Positions 33,426-40,991 of a stretch of DNA of 64,000 nucleotides are shown here, piece after piece (position 1 is the first letter of the stretch; the number at the start of each line of letters is the position of its first letter). The notes under the pieces were generated by a model. It was not told the origin of the DNA. It worked only from the letters and a program-made list of their open reading frames with translations, and made no database searches. Source of the DNA: Paenibacillus macquariensis (lineage in GTDB: Bacteria; Bacillota; Bacilli; Paenibacillales; Paenibacillaceae); assembly GCF_900156375.1 (NCBI RefSeq), contig NZ_FTNK01000019.1, positions 34,017-98,016 on the forward strand, given 5' to 3'. The translations under genes were made by a program, and so were the position numbers.

Positions 33426-34503
33426 TCACAATCGCTCCTTTTGCTTCAATATAGGTGTTCGCTATTCGTTGTTCACCTTCAGAATCCGTTAGCGTAACCG
33501 CTCCTTGATTGACAGCGAACAGTGTAAGATTAGCTGCATCTCCAGGCTGAATTCGTCCTAGATCTGGCTTGTTCAGCCACTGCGCCGCATGGATGGTCAC
33601 CCCATCGATAACCTCTTTCAAGCTGTATCCCAAGTAAAGAAACTTCGTCAACACGCTCGATAGACTATACACTGGGCCATTCAAGCGATTACCACGATAA
33701 ATATCAGTACTGATCGTATTCGGTCTGATACCCGCACGTTTCGCGGCTTCTGCTACTTTGAATGAGAAACTGGCCGTTCCATGACCAACATCGAGATGAA
33801 CGCCTCGCTCAACGGCATCCACCAGTTCTTGAAGCGGTTGCCCTTCCTCATCGAACAAATTATTAGGCTTGCCATTCAAATAATGAGTTATGATATCCCC
33901 TTCTGTAAGCAAAGCCAGCACATCTTGGATTCTTGGGGGTCCCGACCCAATATGAACCATAATGGGAAGTAACAACTTCTCCGCTAGAATTCTAGCTAGC
34001 CGGAGTGGCTCAATACCAGTATCTTTAACTACGCTCTTACTAATGCGTGCCTTCAAGCCTACGATAATATCCTGATTATCGAGAACAGCTTGTGCCGCCT
34101 TCTCTAGATCAATCCATTCTAATCGGGACAATTCATCCACTTGTAGGAGACCAATGTGGGAAATATTCAGCATAGCGAACAAATTCGTCTTTGCCTTAAC
34201 CCCACTTGCCCGAAGATCAGTTATACGATCTGCGCCACAACTTCCTGCATCTACAATGGTTGTTACTCCTTGCTTAACGCCTATCTCATCGATCTCATCA
34301 CCGTATGGATCAAATGCCGGAAAGGCGTGTACATGCATATCAATCCATCCGCTGGAAACATATAAGCCCGAACAGTCATAACTGTCAACACCCGCTGCTC
34401 CGCCCGACTCCGTCACTTCGACAATCTTATCGTTCTCAATGACGATATCAACGGACTGTTCATTGACAAGCTTAGCATTGCGCAGCACCAATCTGTCAGT
34501 CAC
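33403..34503 (-). CDS. Amidohydrolase/deacetylase-family metallohydrolase
   Basis: This 366-residue amidohydrolase has the HxH metal site in IDMHVHAFPAF, the likely carboxylated lysine in VGLKARISKS, histidines in IMVHIGSGP and ITHYLNGKP, and a late Asp in ISTDIYRG. It belongs to the EF_0837-type amidohydrolase/deacetylase family that is regularly encoded with DgaE and DgaF homologues. As first gene of the operon it probably removes an N-acyl group from the incoming sugar acid, for example N-acetylglucosaminate, before ammonia loss. That substrate is inferred from context only. GGAGTGAG precedes the ATG. Confidence 0.87.
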   Translation of the reverse strand: MTDRLVLRNAKLVNEQSVDIVIENDKIVEVTESGGAAGVDSYDCSGLYVSSGWIDMHVHAFPAFDPYGDEIDEIGVKQGVTTIVDAGSCGADRITDLRASGVKAKTNLFAMLNISHIGLLQVDELSRLEWIDLEKAAQAVLDNQDIIVGLKARISKSVVKDTGIEPLRLARILAEKLLLPIMVHIGSGPPRIQDVLALLTEGDIITHYLNGKPNNLFDEEGQPLQELVDAVERGVHLDVGHGTASFSFKVAEAAKRAGIRPNTISTDIYRGNRLNGPVYSLSSVLTKFLYLGYSLKEVIDGVTIHAAQWLNKPDLGRIQPGDAANLTLFAVNQGAVTLTDSEGEQRIANTYIEAKGAIVNGTFIKC

Positions 34504-34612
34504 TCGCTCTCACTCCTTAATGGCGTAACCACTTACTATATTTCTATATCACATATCCATAGTGTTCACTGACTAATGAATTCAGAATAACACAGACAAT
34601 GAGCTAAGTAAA

Positions 34613-34624
34613 TATAACGTTATA
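34613..34624 (-). promoter_or_regulatory. Palindrome upstream of the glucosaminate-like operon
   Basis: TATAACGTTATA is a perfect 12-bp palindrome, 110 bases before the first start codon. It is a candidate site for the operon's GntR/UTRA regulator; a related AACGTTATA occurs at 36397. Confidence 0.45.
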
Positions 34625-34698
34625 ATGTTTAATTCATCTATCCTTGTTGCTTCAACCGCCGAATTAGATGACATATTAACGGTTCATCAGAACTTAAA

Positions 34699-34731
34699 TA
34701 AGCCCCAAAGGAAATCACCCTTTGGGACTTA
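34699..34731 (-). terminator. Terminator of trhO
   Basis: TAAG-CCCAAAGG pairs with CCTTTGGG-CTTA. A moderately T-rich tract follows on the minus strand, 23 bases past the trhO stop. Confidence 0.72.
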
Positions 34732-34753
34732 TACACGATATGAAATGATCTAT

Positions 34754-35629
34754 TTATACAATCTCCTTACATTCGCTTGAACAGAAGCCTTGCATCTCCT
34801 CTTCGCAATCCTCACAGCAAATGTACTTCGTATCACAGTCGTTATTCGTACAGTTAATATAATGCGCGGAAGGTTTGTGACAATGTTTACACGCCGTTAT
34901 CAGTGTATCTTCATCCGTATGATTGATCGTTACGGACATACGCTCGTCAAACACATAACATTTACCATCGAACAATTTACCTTCGACTTCTGGGTCTTTA
35001 CCATAGGTTACAATTCCACCATCTAGTTGATAGACATCCGTGAAACCTTGATCAAGAAGTACGCTAGTTAACTTTTCACAACGAATACCACCCGTACAAT
35101 ATGTCAGAATCGGTCTATCCTTAAATTCGCTTAGATTATCATTGATCCAATCAGGGAATTCCTTAAATGTTTCTACCTCTGGTTTGATGGCATTGCGGAA
35201 GTGTCCAAGATCATATTCGTAATCATTTCTTCCGTCTACGACGATGACATCGTCCCTTTGTAGATACTCATGAAATTGCTTTGGATCCAACCGCTTTCCA
35301 CTTGTGACAGCAGGATTGATAGGGTTCTTATACTCCAAAGTCACTAATTCTTTTCTATGTCTTACAAAGATCTTTCTGAATGCATGGCCGTCTGCTGGAT
35401 CTATTTTAAAAACCATATCAGCGTACAGTGGGTTACTAAGCATATCTCTCATATATTCCTCTGTTTGCTCTACGGTTCCAGATATCGTACCGTTTATGCC
35501 TTCATCTGCGATTAATATCCGTCCCTTCACCCCTAGACTCTTGCAGTATGCCAAATGATTGACGGCTTCCTGCTCGGAATTGGTGATCTCTACGAACTTA
35601 TAGAACAACAAAATTTGATACTTATCCAC
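34754..35629 (-). CDS. trhO: tRNA uridine(34) hydroxylase
   Basis: This 291-residue protein is the YceA/YbfQ type of TrhO, which hydroxylates U34 in tRNAs on the way to mo5U/cmo5U. An N-terminal acylphosphatase-like domain (GRILIADEGINGTISGT) is followed by a rhodanese domain with the catalytic Cys in TYCTGGIRCEK. The C-terminus carries a cysteine-rich zinc-binding tail (CKHCHKPSAHYINC, CDTKYICCEDC, CSSEC), typical of the Gram-positive form. I start at the GTG at 35629, seven bases after AAAGGTGG. The gene is 99 bases downstream of the SufR-like gene on the same strand. Confidence 0.93.
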   Translation of the reverse strand: MDKYQILLFYKFVEITNSEQEAVNHLAYCKSLGVKGRILIADEGINGTISGTVEQTEEYMRDMLSNPLYADMVFKIDPADGHAFRKIFVRHRKELVTLEYKNPINPAVTSGKRLDPKQFHEYLQRDDVIVVDGRNDYEYDLGHFRNAIKPEVETFKEFPDWINDNLSEFKDRPILTYCTGGIRCEKLTSVLLDQGFTDVYQLDGGIVTYGKDPEVEGKLFDGKCYVFDERMSVTINHTDEDTLITACKHCHKPSAHYINCTNNDCDTKYICCEDCEEEMQGFCSSECKEIV

Positions 35630-35699
35630 GATACTTCCACCTTTCAATCTTATACCTATTTATTTTACGTGTAGCTCATTTTCCTCTTCGGGACATAAA

Positions 35700-35730
35700 A
35701 ACAGTGATATGTCATTGACATCTCACTGTT
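35700..35730 (-). terminator. Terminator of the SufR-like gene
   Basis: AACAGTGA-ATGTCA pairs with TGACAT-TCACTGTT and is followed on the minus strand by T5. It overlaps the last codon. Confidence 0.82.
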
Positions 35731-36376
35731 ATTTTTCTTTTTTCTTTTTAATTGAATAAGTGCATCGTTGTCCACCCTTGGCAAGACATTCCGTTCTCTC
35801 AACTTCTGCATCACCCAGCAAGGATTCAAATAACTTCAACTCGCAAAGGCATGCATGTTGATACTTTGTTGCTACTTGCTCGATGGGGCAATTGTGTTCT
35901 TTCAACAGAAATTCTTCATCATTGATCTTTTCCCACTCAACCATATAACCATTATCGTTCTGAATTTCTGCGAGTGTAGAGACTCGATGTTCAAGATTCT
36001 TACCTTCCATACTTGCATCATATTTCTTAACCATTTTATTTTTCCGACCTTCAAAGAGCTGTTCAATAGCTGATTCTCCAACACTATCTTTAAGTTCATC
36101 TAATAATTCAAGTGTTAATGTATGATATTTACGTGGAAAGAAACCATCCGCATGTTCGGTCAAACAATACACAGCTGTAGGTCTGCCCATGGATTGCCTT
36201 ATCGTCTTGGATGAAATCAGGTTATCGCGTTCTAACGATTGAATATGGCGTCTGACAGCCATAACCGTTATCCCTAACTCTTCTGTAAGATCTTTTGTAC
36301 TTAATTCACCTTTCGTTTTGAGGAGTTGAAGAATACATTCCCTCGTCGAAAGCTGCTTGTTATCTATCGTTGTCAA
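35729..36376 (-). CDS. SufR-like DeoR/ArsR-type regulator with cysteine-rich C-terminus
   Basis: This 215-residue regulator has an N-terminal winged helix (TRECILQLLKTKGELSTKDL, GITVMAVRRHIQSLE), a GRPTAVYCLTEHAD wing, and a C-terminal domain with four spaced cysteines (HNCPIEQVA, HACLCEL, ECLAKGGQRCTYSI). SufR-type repressors bind a 4Fe-4S cluster with such residues and control iron-sulfur assembly genes. The start is a TTG at 36376 with a GGTGAT upstream. No suf genes lie nearby; its neighbours are trhO and a RibF-like gene. The cluster-binding role is inferred. Confidence 0.82.
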   Translation of the reverse strand: MTTIDNKQLSTRECILQLLKTKGELSTKDLTEELGITVMAVRRHIQSLERDNLISSKTIRQSMGRPTAVYCLTEHADGFFPRKYHTLTLELLDELKDSVGESAIEQLFEGRKNKMVKKYDASMEGKNLEHRVSTLAEIQNDNGYMVEWEKINDEEFLLKEHNCPIEQVATKYQHACLCELKLFESLLGDAEVERTECLAKGGQRCTYSIKKKKEK

Positions 36377-36392
36377 TCATAATCACCATCCG

Positions 36393-36406
36393 ATAAAACG
36401 TTATAT
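36393..36406 (-). promoter_or_regulatory. Near-palindrome upstream of the SufR-like gene
   Basis: ATAAAACGTTATAT is a 14-bp near-palindrome (one mismatched pair), 17 bases before the TTG start. It could be an autoregulatory operator. Confidence 0.4.
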
Positions 36407-36420
36407 TATACACGCCGACT

Positions 36421-37359
36421 TCATTCATTTTCGAAAAATACAAATGCATCACGTTCATCTAGCTTCATTTGTTCTACCAACTCATCAAGGTCAGAGAATT
36501 TAATTTCTTCGCGAAGAAATGAAACAAATGATAGCGATACATGTGTTTCGTACAAATCACCAGAATAATCTAATAAATAGGCCTCAATTAAGTACGTTTC
36601 TCCCTCGACCGTAGGACGGTAACCCGCACTTATGAGTGCATTCCGACGTTCCTTCCCATGATCGCCATTTACTATCTCAGCGACACCTAAGTAAACACCT
36701 GGTTTAGGAAGTACATATTGATCTACTTCCCCTCCTAGATTAATTGTTGGAAACCCTAATGTACGACCTAAAGCTTGACCATGGATTACGGTTCCTCTCA
36801 GGGTATAGGGTCGACCCAATAGACTTTGAGCACCTACCATCTCGCCGTTCTTAATAAGCGATCGAATCGTGGTACTATCTATCTTTTCTCCATCTTCTTT
36901 TAAAAGTGGAATTACCGTAACAGGAATACCTATTTGTTTACAAAGTCTAATGAGATCAAGCGTATCTGATTCTCTTGCTTTTCCTAAGTGGAAACCTTCT
37001 CCAACCACGATATGTTTAATATTCAATCTGCTTAAATGATCTAACACAAATTCTTTTGCCGTAATTCGGGCATAATCTTTCGTGAAATGAATGTTATAAA
37101 ACCGCTTCACACCATGATTCTGGAGTAGTTCCATTTTATGATGCAACGGTGTAAGTGACTTATCATATGCTGGATCATTCTTCACAACCCAAGTAGGATG
37201 ATCCGAAAAACTCATCACAGCTAACATGCCATCATGTACTTCAGATGCCGTGTGTAAAAGCTGTGAATGACCTCTATGCACACCATCAAACTTGCCTATG
37301 ACTAATACTAAAGGCGTTGAATCTTCTGGGGGTTTGGACGTAATTTCAATATACTCCAC
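36421..37359 (-). CDS. RibF-like bifunctional riboflavin kinase/FAD synthetase
   Basis: This 312-residue protein has an N-terminal FAD synthetase domain (VIGKFDGVHRGHSQLLHTA, DSTTIRSLIKNGEM) and a C-terminal flavokinase domain (LRGTVIHGQALGRTLGFPTINL, PKPGVYLGVAEI, the catalytic Glu in YLIEAYLLDYSGDLYE). It would make FMN and FAD. The usual ribF of Firmicutes sits between truB and rpsO; this copy is isolated, so it may be a paralogue. The flavokinase PTAN motif reads PTIN but keeps Thr and Asn. Start is GTG, eight bases after AAGAAGG. Confidence 0.87.
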   Translation of the reverse strand: MEYIEITSKPPEDSTPLVLVIGKFDGVHRGHSQLLHTASEVHDGMLAVMSFSDHPTWVVKNDPAYDKSLTPLHHKMELLQNHGVKRFYNIHFTKDYARITAKEFVLDHLSRLNIKHIVVGEGFHLGKARESDTLDLIRLCKQIGIPVTVIPLLKEDGEKIDSTTIRSLIKNGEMVGAQSLLGRPYTLRGTVIHGQALGRTLGFPTINLGGEVDQYVLPKPGVYLGVAEIVNGDHGKERRNALISAGYRPTVEGETYLIEAYLLDYSGDLYETHVSLSFVSFLREEIKFSDLDELVEQMKLDERDAFVFFENE

Positions 37360-37432
37360 ATTATATTCCTTCTTTTACTTTTATATTGTGATCTATGAGC
37401 AGCACTCTTTATTAGTCTCTCACTCAGCAATC

Positions 37433-37801
37433 CTAGGAATTAACGAAAAAGTAGGCGGATACCCTCAATCGTTCAATGACTGCTTCTCGAATGAGTTCAG
37501 AATCAACCGTTTCCTCTAGTGCTTCGCTCATACAAGACAACCATGCATCCGCATGTATGGGTGTGATCGTAAAGGGCATATGACGTGCTCTCATTCTAGG
37601 GTGTCCAAATTCTGATGTGTATAGATCGGGTCCTCCAAAAAACTGACTTAAAAACATTTCTTGCTTATCCATCGTAGACGAAATTTCTTTTGGAAATAAT
37701 GGTGATAACAAAGGATCGTTCAACACCTTGGGATAAAAGGATTCCACTAATTTGCGTACGCCTTGCTGTCCGCCAAGTTCATCAAATAAGTTCACGGGCA
37801 T
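37433..37801 (-). CDS. Truncated haemoglobin, group II (trHbO)
   Basis: This 122-residue 2-over-2 globin begins with LFDELGGQQGVRKLVESFY and has the group II signature FGHPRMRARHMPFTITP with the proximal His, followed by ADAWLSCMSEAL with the group II Trp. Related Bacillus YjbI binds oxygen and has been linked to peroxidase activity and disulfide-stress tolerance. GGAGGG precedes the ATG. It lies upstream of the RibF-like gene on the same strand, with a 73-base gap. Confidence 0.93.
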   Translation of the reverse strand: MPVNLFDELGGQQGVRKLVESFYPKVLNDPLLSPLFPKEISSTMDKQEMFLSQFFGGPDLYTSEFGHPRMRARHMPFTITPIHADAWLSCMSEALEETVDSELIREAVIERLRVSAYFFVNS

Positions 37802-37941
37802 ACCCTCCAGTTTCTTTATATTACTCTATTATTTATTGTTGTCATTCTTGAAATGCTCTCATAAGTATATATTGTATACATGAATGTTAACAATGTATAG
37901 TAGTTTACCTAAACTTACTTATATTAATAAGAAGAAATAAA

Positions 37942-37983
37942 AAAACAGCGCGTTGTCGATGAGTCATCGGCATGCGTTGTTTT
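37942..37983 (-). terminator. Terminator of the first MFS gene
   Basis: AAAACA-CGC...CGATGA pairs with TCATCG...GCG-TGTTTT; a T run follows on the minus strand. Confidence 0.78.
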
Positions 37984-38002
37984 AGTGTAATTTTGATTAT
38001 GT

Positions 38003-39268
38003 TTAATTCCACAATCCCGCTGCTTCTAATTTCTTTTTACCATTGAAGGCAAAGATTATGGTTACCACATTTATGATCAACATCAGACCAACTGCGTACA
38101 GTATGGATGTATAACTACCCGTAATCTGGGCGATGTACCCATATGCCGGTAACGCAACAATCCCCGCGACAGCTAATCCAATAACAGCAGAACCATAGAT
38201 TTGACCATATTCTTTAGTCCCAAATATCGCTGATGTTAGTAAGGGACCTAATGTTCCGATGGATGCCACTACGAATCCATAGATACAAATCGCTACGGTG
38301 AACATCACTTTGTTTCCAGGAATGGTCACCAATATTGCAACTGGAACTAATCCTAGGATCATCGCAAAGATCGCTGTATTCTTCGCTCCAATCTTATCGC
38401 TTAATACGCCAAAGGCTAAAGCCCCTACCAATACACCTATGGACCAACCACCCATTGCACTACCCGCGAATGCGACATCATAACCCACACCCATTGCAAA
38501 TGGTGCTACAAATTGGCCGAAACTTCCGATTGCAGTGATAAAGAAGAAGAATAACAATAACGCATAAAAAGCAGAAGACTTTCTCGCTACAGCAGCCGTC
38601 ACGCCCTTTTCTTCCTGTGTAATTGCAGCTGTCATATCTTCAATTTGCACTTCATCTTCTCCTAGACGTTGTAAGCCTTTTTCTTTCGGAGACTTCCTGA
38701 TCGTTAAGAGTACCGTTGGGATAACGACAATCATCACTATGACCCCTAAGAATATATACGTATATCTCCAACCTTCACTAGCTATTAATTTACCCGCCAT
38801 AGGCTGAAGAATTGCTCCCATTGCACCACCTGAAGCCACCACAATTCCCATGGCCAGACCATTATGTTTTTTAAACCATTTATTAATTAATACTGGGGCA
38901 GCCATTTGGGTTACGAAAATCGATCCAATGGACATCGGAATACAGAACAAGTACCAACCCCACACCGAGTTCATGAATCCAAACATAGCAAACGATCCTG
39001 CTTGTAGGATAACACCTACGATTAACACCAATCTAATATTATATTTAGCCATAAATTTACCTGCAAATGGAAGGAATAGCATGGTTACAATCGATGAAAT
39101 ACTAAAGTACAAGGATAGACTACCCATTCCAACACCTAAATCTTCCGTAACAGGTGTTAGGAATAGTCCTCCCGCTGTCATAATACCGCCTTTTGCAAAG
39201 CCGACCATAATCGCCAGTCCTAACAGTATCCACCAAGCATAGTGAATTCTTTTCTTTGTCTGATCCAT
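38003..39268 (-). CDS. MFS transporter, paralogue 1 of 3
   Basis: This 421-residue MFS protein has 12 predicted helices in the oxalate/formate-antiporter or monocarboxylate-like style: RIHYAWWILLGLAIMVGFAKG at the N-terminus, INKWFKKHNGLAMGIVVASGG in the helix 4-5 loop, and the DKIGAKNTAIFAM loop between the two halves. It is highly similar along its length to the two MFS proteins upstream. GAGG precedes the ATG. A 71-base remnant of an SDR gene stands directly upstream. The substrate is unknown, but a carboxylate is plausible. Confidence 0.88.
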   Translation of the reverse strand: MDQTKKRIHYAWWILLGLAIMVGFAKGGIMTAGGLFLTPVTEDLGVGMGSLSLYFSISSIVTMLFLPFAGKFMAKYNIRLVLIVGVILQAGSFAMFGFMNSVWGWYLFCIPMSIGSIFVTQMAAPVLINKWFKKHNGLAMGIVVASGGAMGAILQPMAGKLIASEGWRYTYIFLGVIVMIVVIPTVLLTIRKSPKEKGLQRLGEDEVQIEDMTAAITQEEKGVTAAVARKSSAFYALLLFFFFITAIGSFGQFVAPFAMGVGYDVAFAGSAMGGWSIGVLVGALAFGVLSDKIGAKNTAIFAMILGLVPVAILVTIPGNKVMFTVAICIYGFVVASIGTLGPLLTSAIFGTKEYGQIYGSAVIGLAVAGIVALPAYGYIAQITGSYTSILYAVGLMLIINVVTIIFAFNGKKKLEAAGLWN

Positions 39269-39318
39269 GATGTATACCTCGTTTTCCTAAATGATCTCTA
39301 CTTGTTATTTATACAAAA

Positions 39319-39389
39319 TTATCTCAATTTAATGGACCCGCCATCTACCATGATGGTCTGACCTGTAATATAATCAGAATCTTTTTCAT
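39319..39389 (-). pseudogene. SDR remnant: start codon fused to the last 21 codons
   Basis: On the minus strand AAAGGAG (39398-39404) precedes ATGAAAAAG, which matches the start of the intact SDR (MMKKLEG). It then jumps to DSDYITGQTIMVDGGSIKLR-stop, identical in protein sequence to the end of the intact SDR at 42469. The two parts are in different frames. The junction shares AAG with both ends, so a deletion of about 690 bp between short AAG repeats explains it. Confidence 0.85.
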
Positions 39390-39438
39390 TATTGTTTCTC
39401 CTTTAAGAACATTATTTATAAGAATCCATAACTCATAT

Positions 39439-39457
39439 TTAGTTCTGGAGTAACTAA
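39439..39457 (-). promoter_or_regulatory. Operator-like repeat upstream of the SDR remnant
   Basis: TTAGTT-CTGGAGT-AACTAA is an inverted repeat whose spacer and arms match the element at 43275-43291 upstream of the intact SDR. It survived the decay of the SDR copy. Confidence 0.55.
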
Positions 39458-39558
39458 TTGCCTGTCCAATTAATTTTTACTTTGAGCAGTATTTATATTC
39501 CTCGCTCTTTAAATATTATTGGATTTACTTACCCATTATTAATAAGCAGGCATAAAAA

Positions 39559-39594
39559 AGCCCCTATAAGCGTTTTTAAGTGCTTCAAGGGGCT
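39559..39594 (-). terminator. Terminator of the second MFS gene
   Basis: AGCCCC and GGGGCT bound an imperfect hairpin; T6 follows on the minus strand. Confidence 0.8.
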
Positions 39595-39626
39595 ACTATA
39601 TTTGTGTAATAGCTTATTCAATGTGA

Positions 39627-40889
39627 TTAATTCCAATGCCCTGCTTTTTCGAGTTTCTTTTTACCGATAAAAGCATACGTCACAGATACGATATTGATGA
39701 GCATCATAACAGCAATTGCATACAGAATCGCAGTATAGCTACCTGTACTTTGAGCAATAAAACCGTAGATAGGAAGAGCAACCATAGCTGCAACAGCTAA
39801 GCCCATCACAGCAGTTGAATAGATTTGAGCGTATTCTTTATTGCCGAATAATGCCGTTGTAAGAAGGGGACCTAACGTTCCGACAGATGCAATTACGAAT
39901 CCATAGATACAAATAGCAACAGTAAACATTACTTTGTTGTTCGGAACAGTTATAAGAATAATTACGGGTACTAGTCCTAGAATCATCGCAAATATTGCCG
40001 TGTTTTTTGCCCCAATTTTATCTGACAATACACCGAAAGCTAACGCACCAACGAGCGTACCAATCTGCCATCCGCCCATTGCAGAACCTGCAAATGAAAC
40101 ATCATAGCCTATGTTCATTGCAAAAGGTGCTACGTATTGACCAAAACTACTAATCGCAGTTATACAGAAGAAGAAGATAAGCAACGCAAAAAATGAGGAT
40201 GATTTTATTGCAACAGATGCTTTAACACCTTTTGCTACTGCTGTTTCAGTAGCGGAAGTATTGGATGTTACTTCTTCACTACCCAATGCTTGTAAGCCTT
40301 TTTGTTGTGGAGACATTCTGATCGTTAATATGACGATAGGAATAACGATGATCATAACTAACAATCCTAAGAAGATATAAGTGTATCTCCAACCTGCGCT
40401 AGAGATTAAGTTACCCGCCATAGGTTGAAGGATGGCTCCGAACAACCCGCCTGAAGCGACCATAATACCCATTGCCAACCCATTGTGCTTTTTAAACCAG
40501 TTATTAATCAGGATAGGACCTGCCATTTGACAAACAAAGACGGAACCCATGGCCATTGGGATACAGAATAAGTACCAACCCCATACCGAGTTCATTAGAC
40601 CAAACATAGCAAATGACCCAGTCTGTAAAATAACACCTACGATTAGTATGACTCTAATATTAAATTTAGCCATTAACTTACCTGCGAAGGGTAAGAAGAT
40701 CATTGTAACAATCGCTGAGATACTGAAATATAAGGACAAGCTACCCATCCCAATACCTAACTCTTCAGTAACAGGGCTTAAGAATAAACCACCTGATGTC
40801 ATAATACCGCCTCTTGCTAGACCTACCATTAGTGCTATACCCAATAACACCCACCAAGCATAGTGGATTTTTTTCTTTTGCTTACTCAT
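39627..40889 (-). CDS. MFS transporter, paralogue 2 of 3
   Basis: This 420-residue, 12-helix MFS protein shares most of its sequence with its two neighbours (KIHYAWWVLLGIALMVGLARG, INNWFKKHNGLAMGIMVASGG, DKIGAKNTAIFAMILGLVPV). Differences concentrate in the central cytoplasmic loop (around residues 200-230) and in the last helices. GAGG precedes the ATG. It has its own terminator and a 102-base gap to paralogue 3. It probably carries the same class of substrate; its retention suggests a dosage or specificity benefit. Confidence 0.88.
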   Translation of the reverse strand: MSKQKKKIHYAWWVLLGIALMVGLARGGIMTSGGLFLSPVTEELGIGMGSLSLYFSISAIVTMIFLPFAGKLMAKFNIRVILIVGVILQTGSFAMFGLMNSVWGWYLFCIPMAMGSVFVCQMAGPILINNWFKKHNGLAMGIMVASGGLFGAILQPMAGNLISSAGWRYTYIFLGLLVMIIVIPIVILTIRMSPQQKGLQALGSEEVTSNTSATETAVAKGVKASVAIKSSSFFALLIFFFCITAISSFGQYVAPFAMNIGYDVSFAGSAMGGWQIGTLVGALAFGVLSDKIGAKNTAIFAMILGLVPVIILITVPNNKVMFTVAICIYGFVIASVGTLGPLLTTALFGNKEYAQIYSTAVMGLAVAAMVALPIYGFIAQSTGSYTAILYAIAVMMLINIVSVTYAFIGKKKLEKAGHWN

Positions 40890-40940
40890 GTTGTGAGATC
40901 CTCATTTTTTTTATTTTTGAGCACTAATAAATTCGAACAA

Positions 40941-40974
40941 AAAAAGAGAATTCCCAGAGGGGCATCTCTTTTTT
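40941..40974 (-). terminator. Terminator of the third MFS gene
   Basis: AAAAAGAGA and TCTCTTTTT bound an imperfect hairpin with CCC...GGG inside; T7 follows on the minus strand. Confidence 0.75.
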
Positions 40975-40991
40975 GTATAATCGATAAATAA

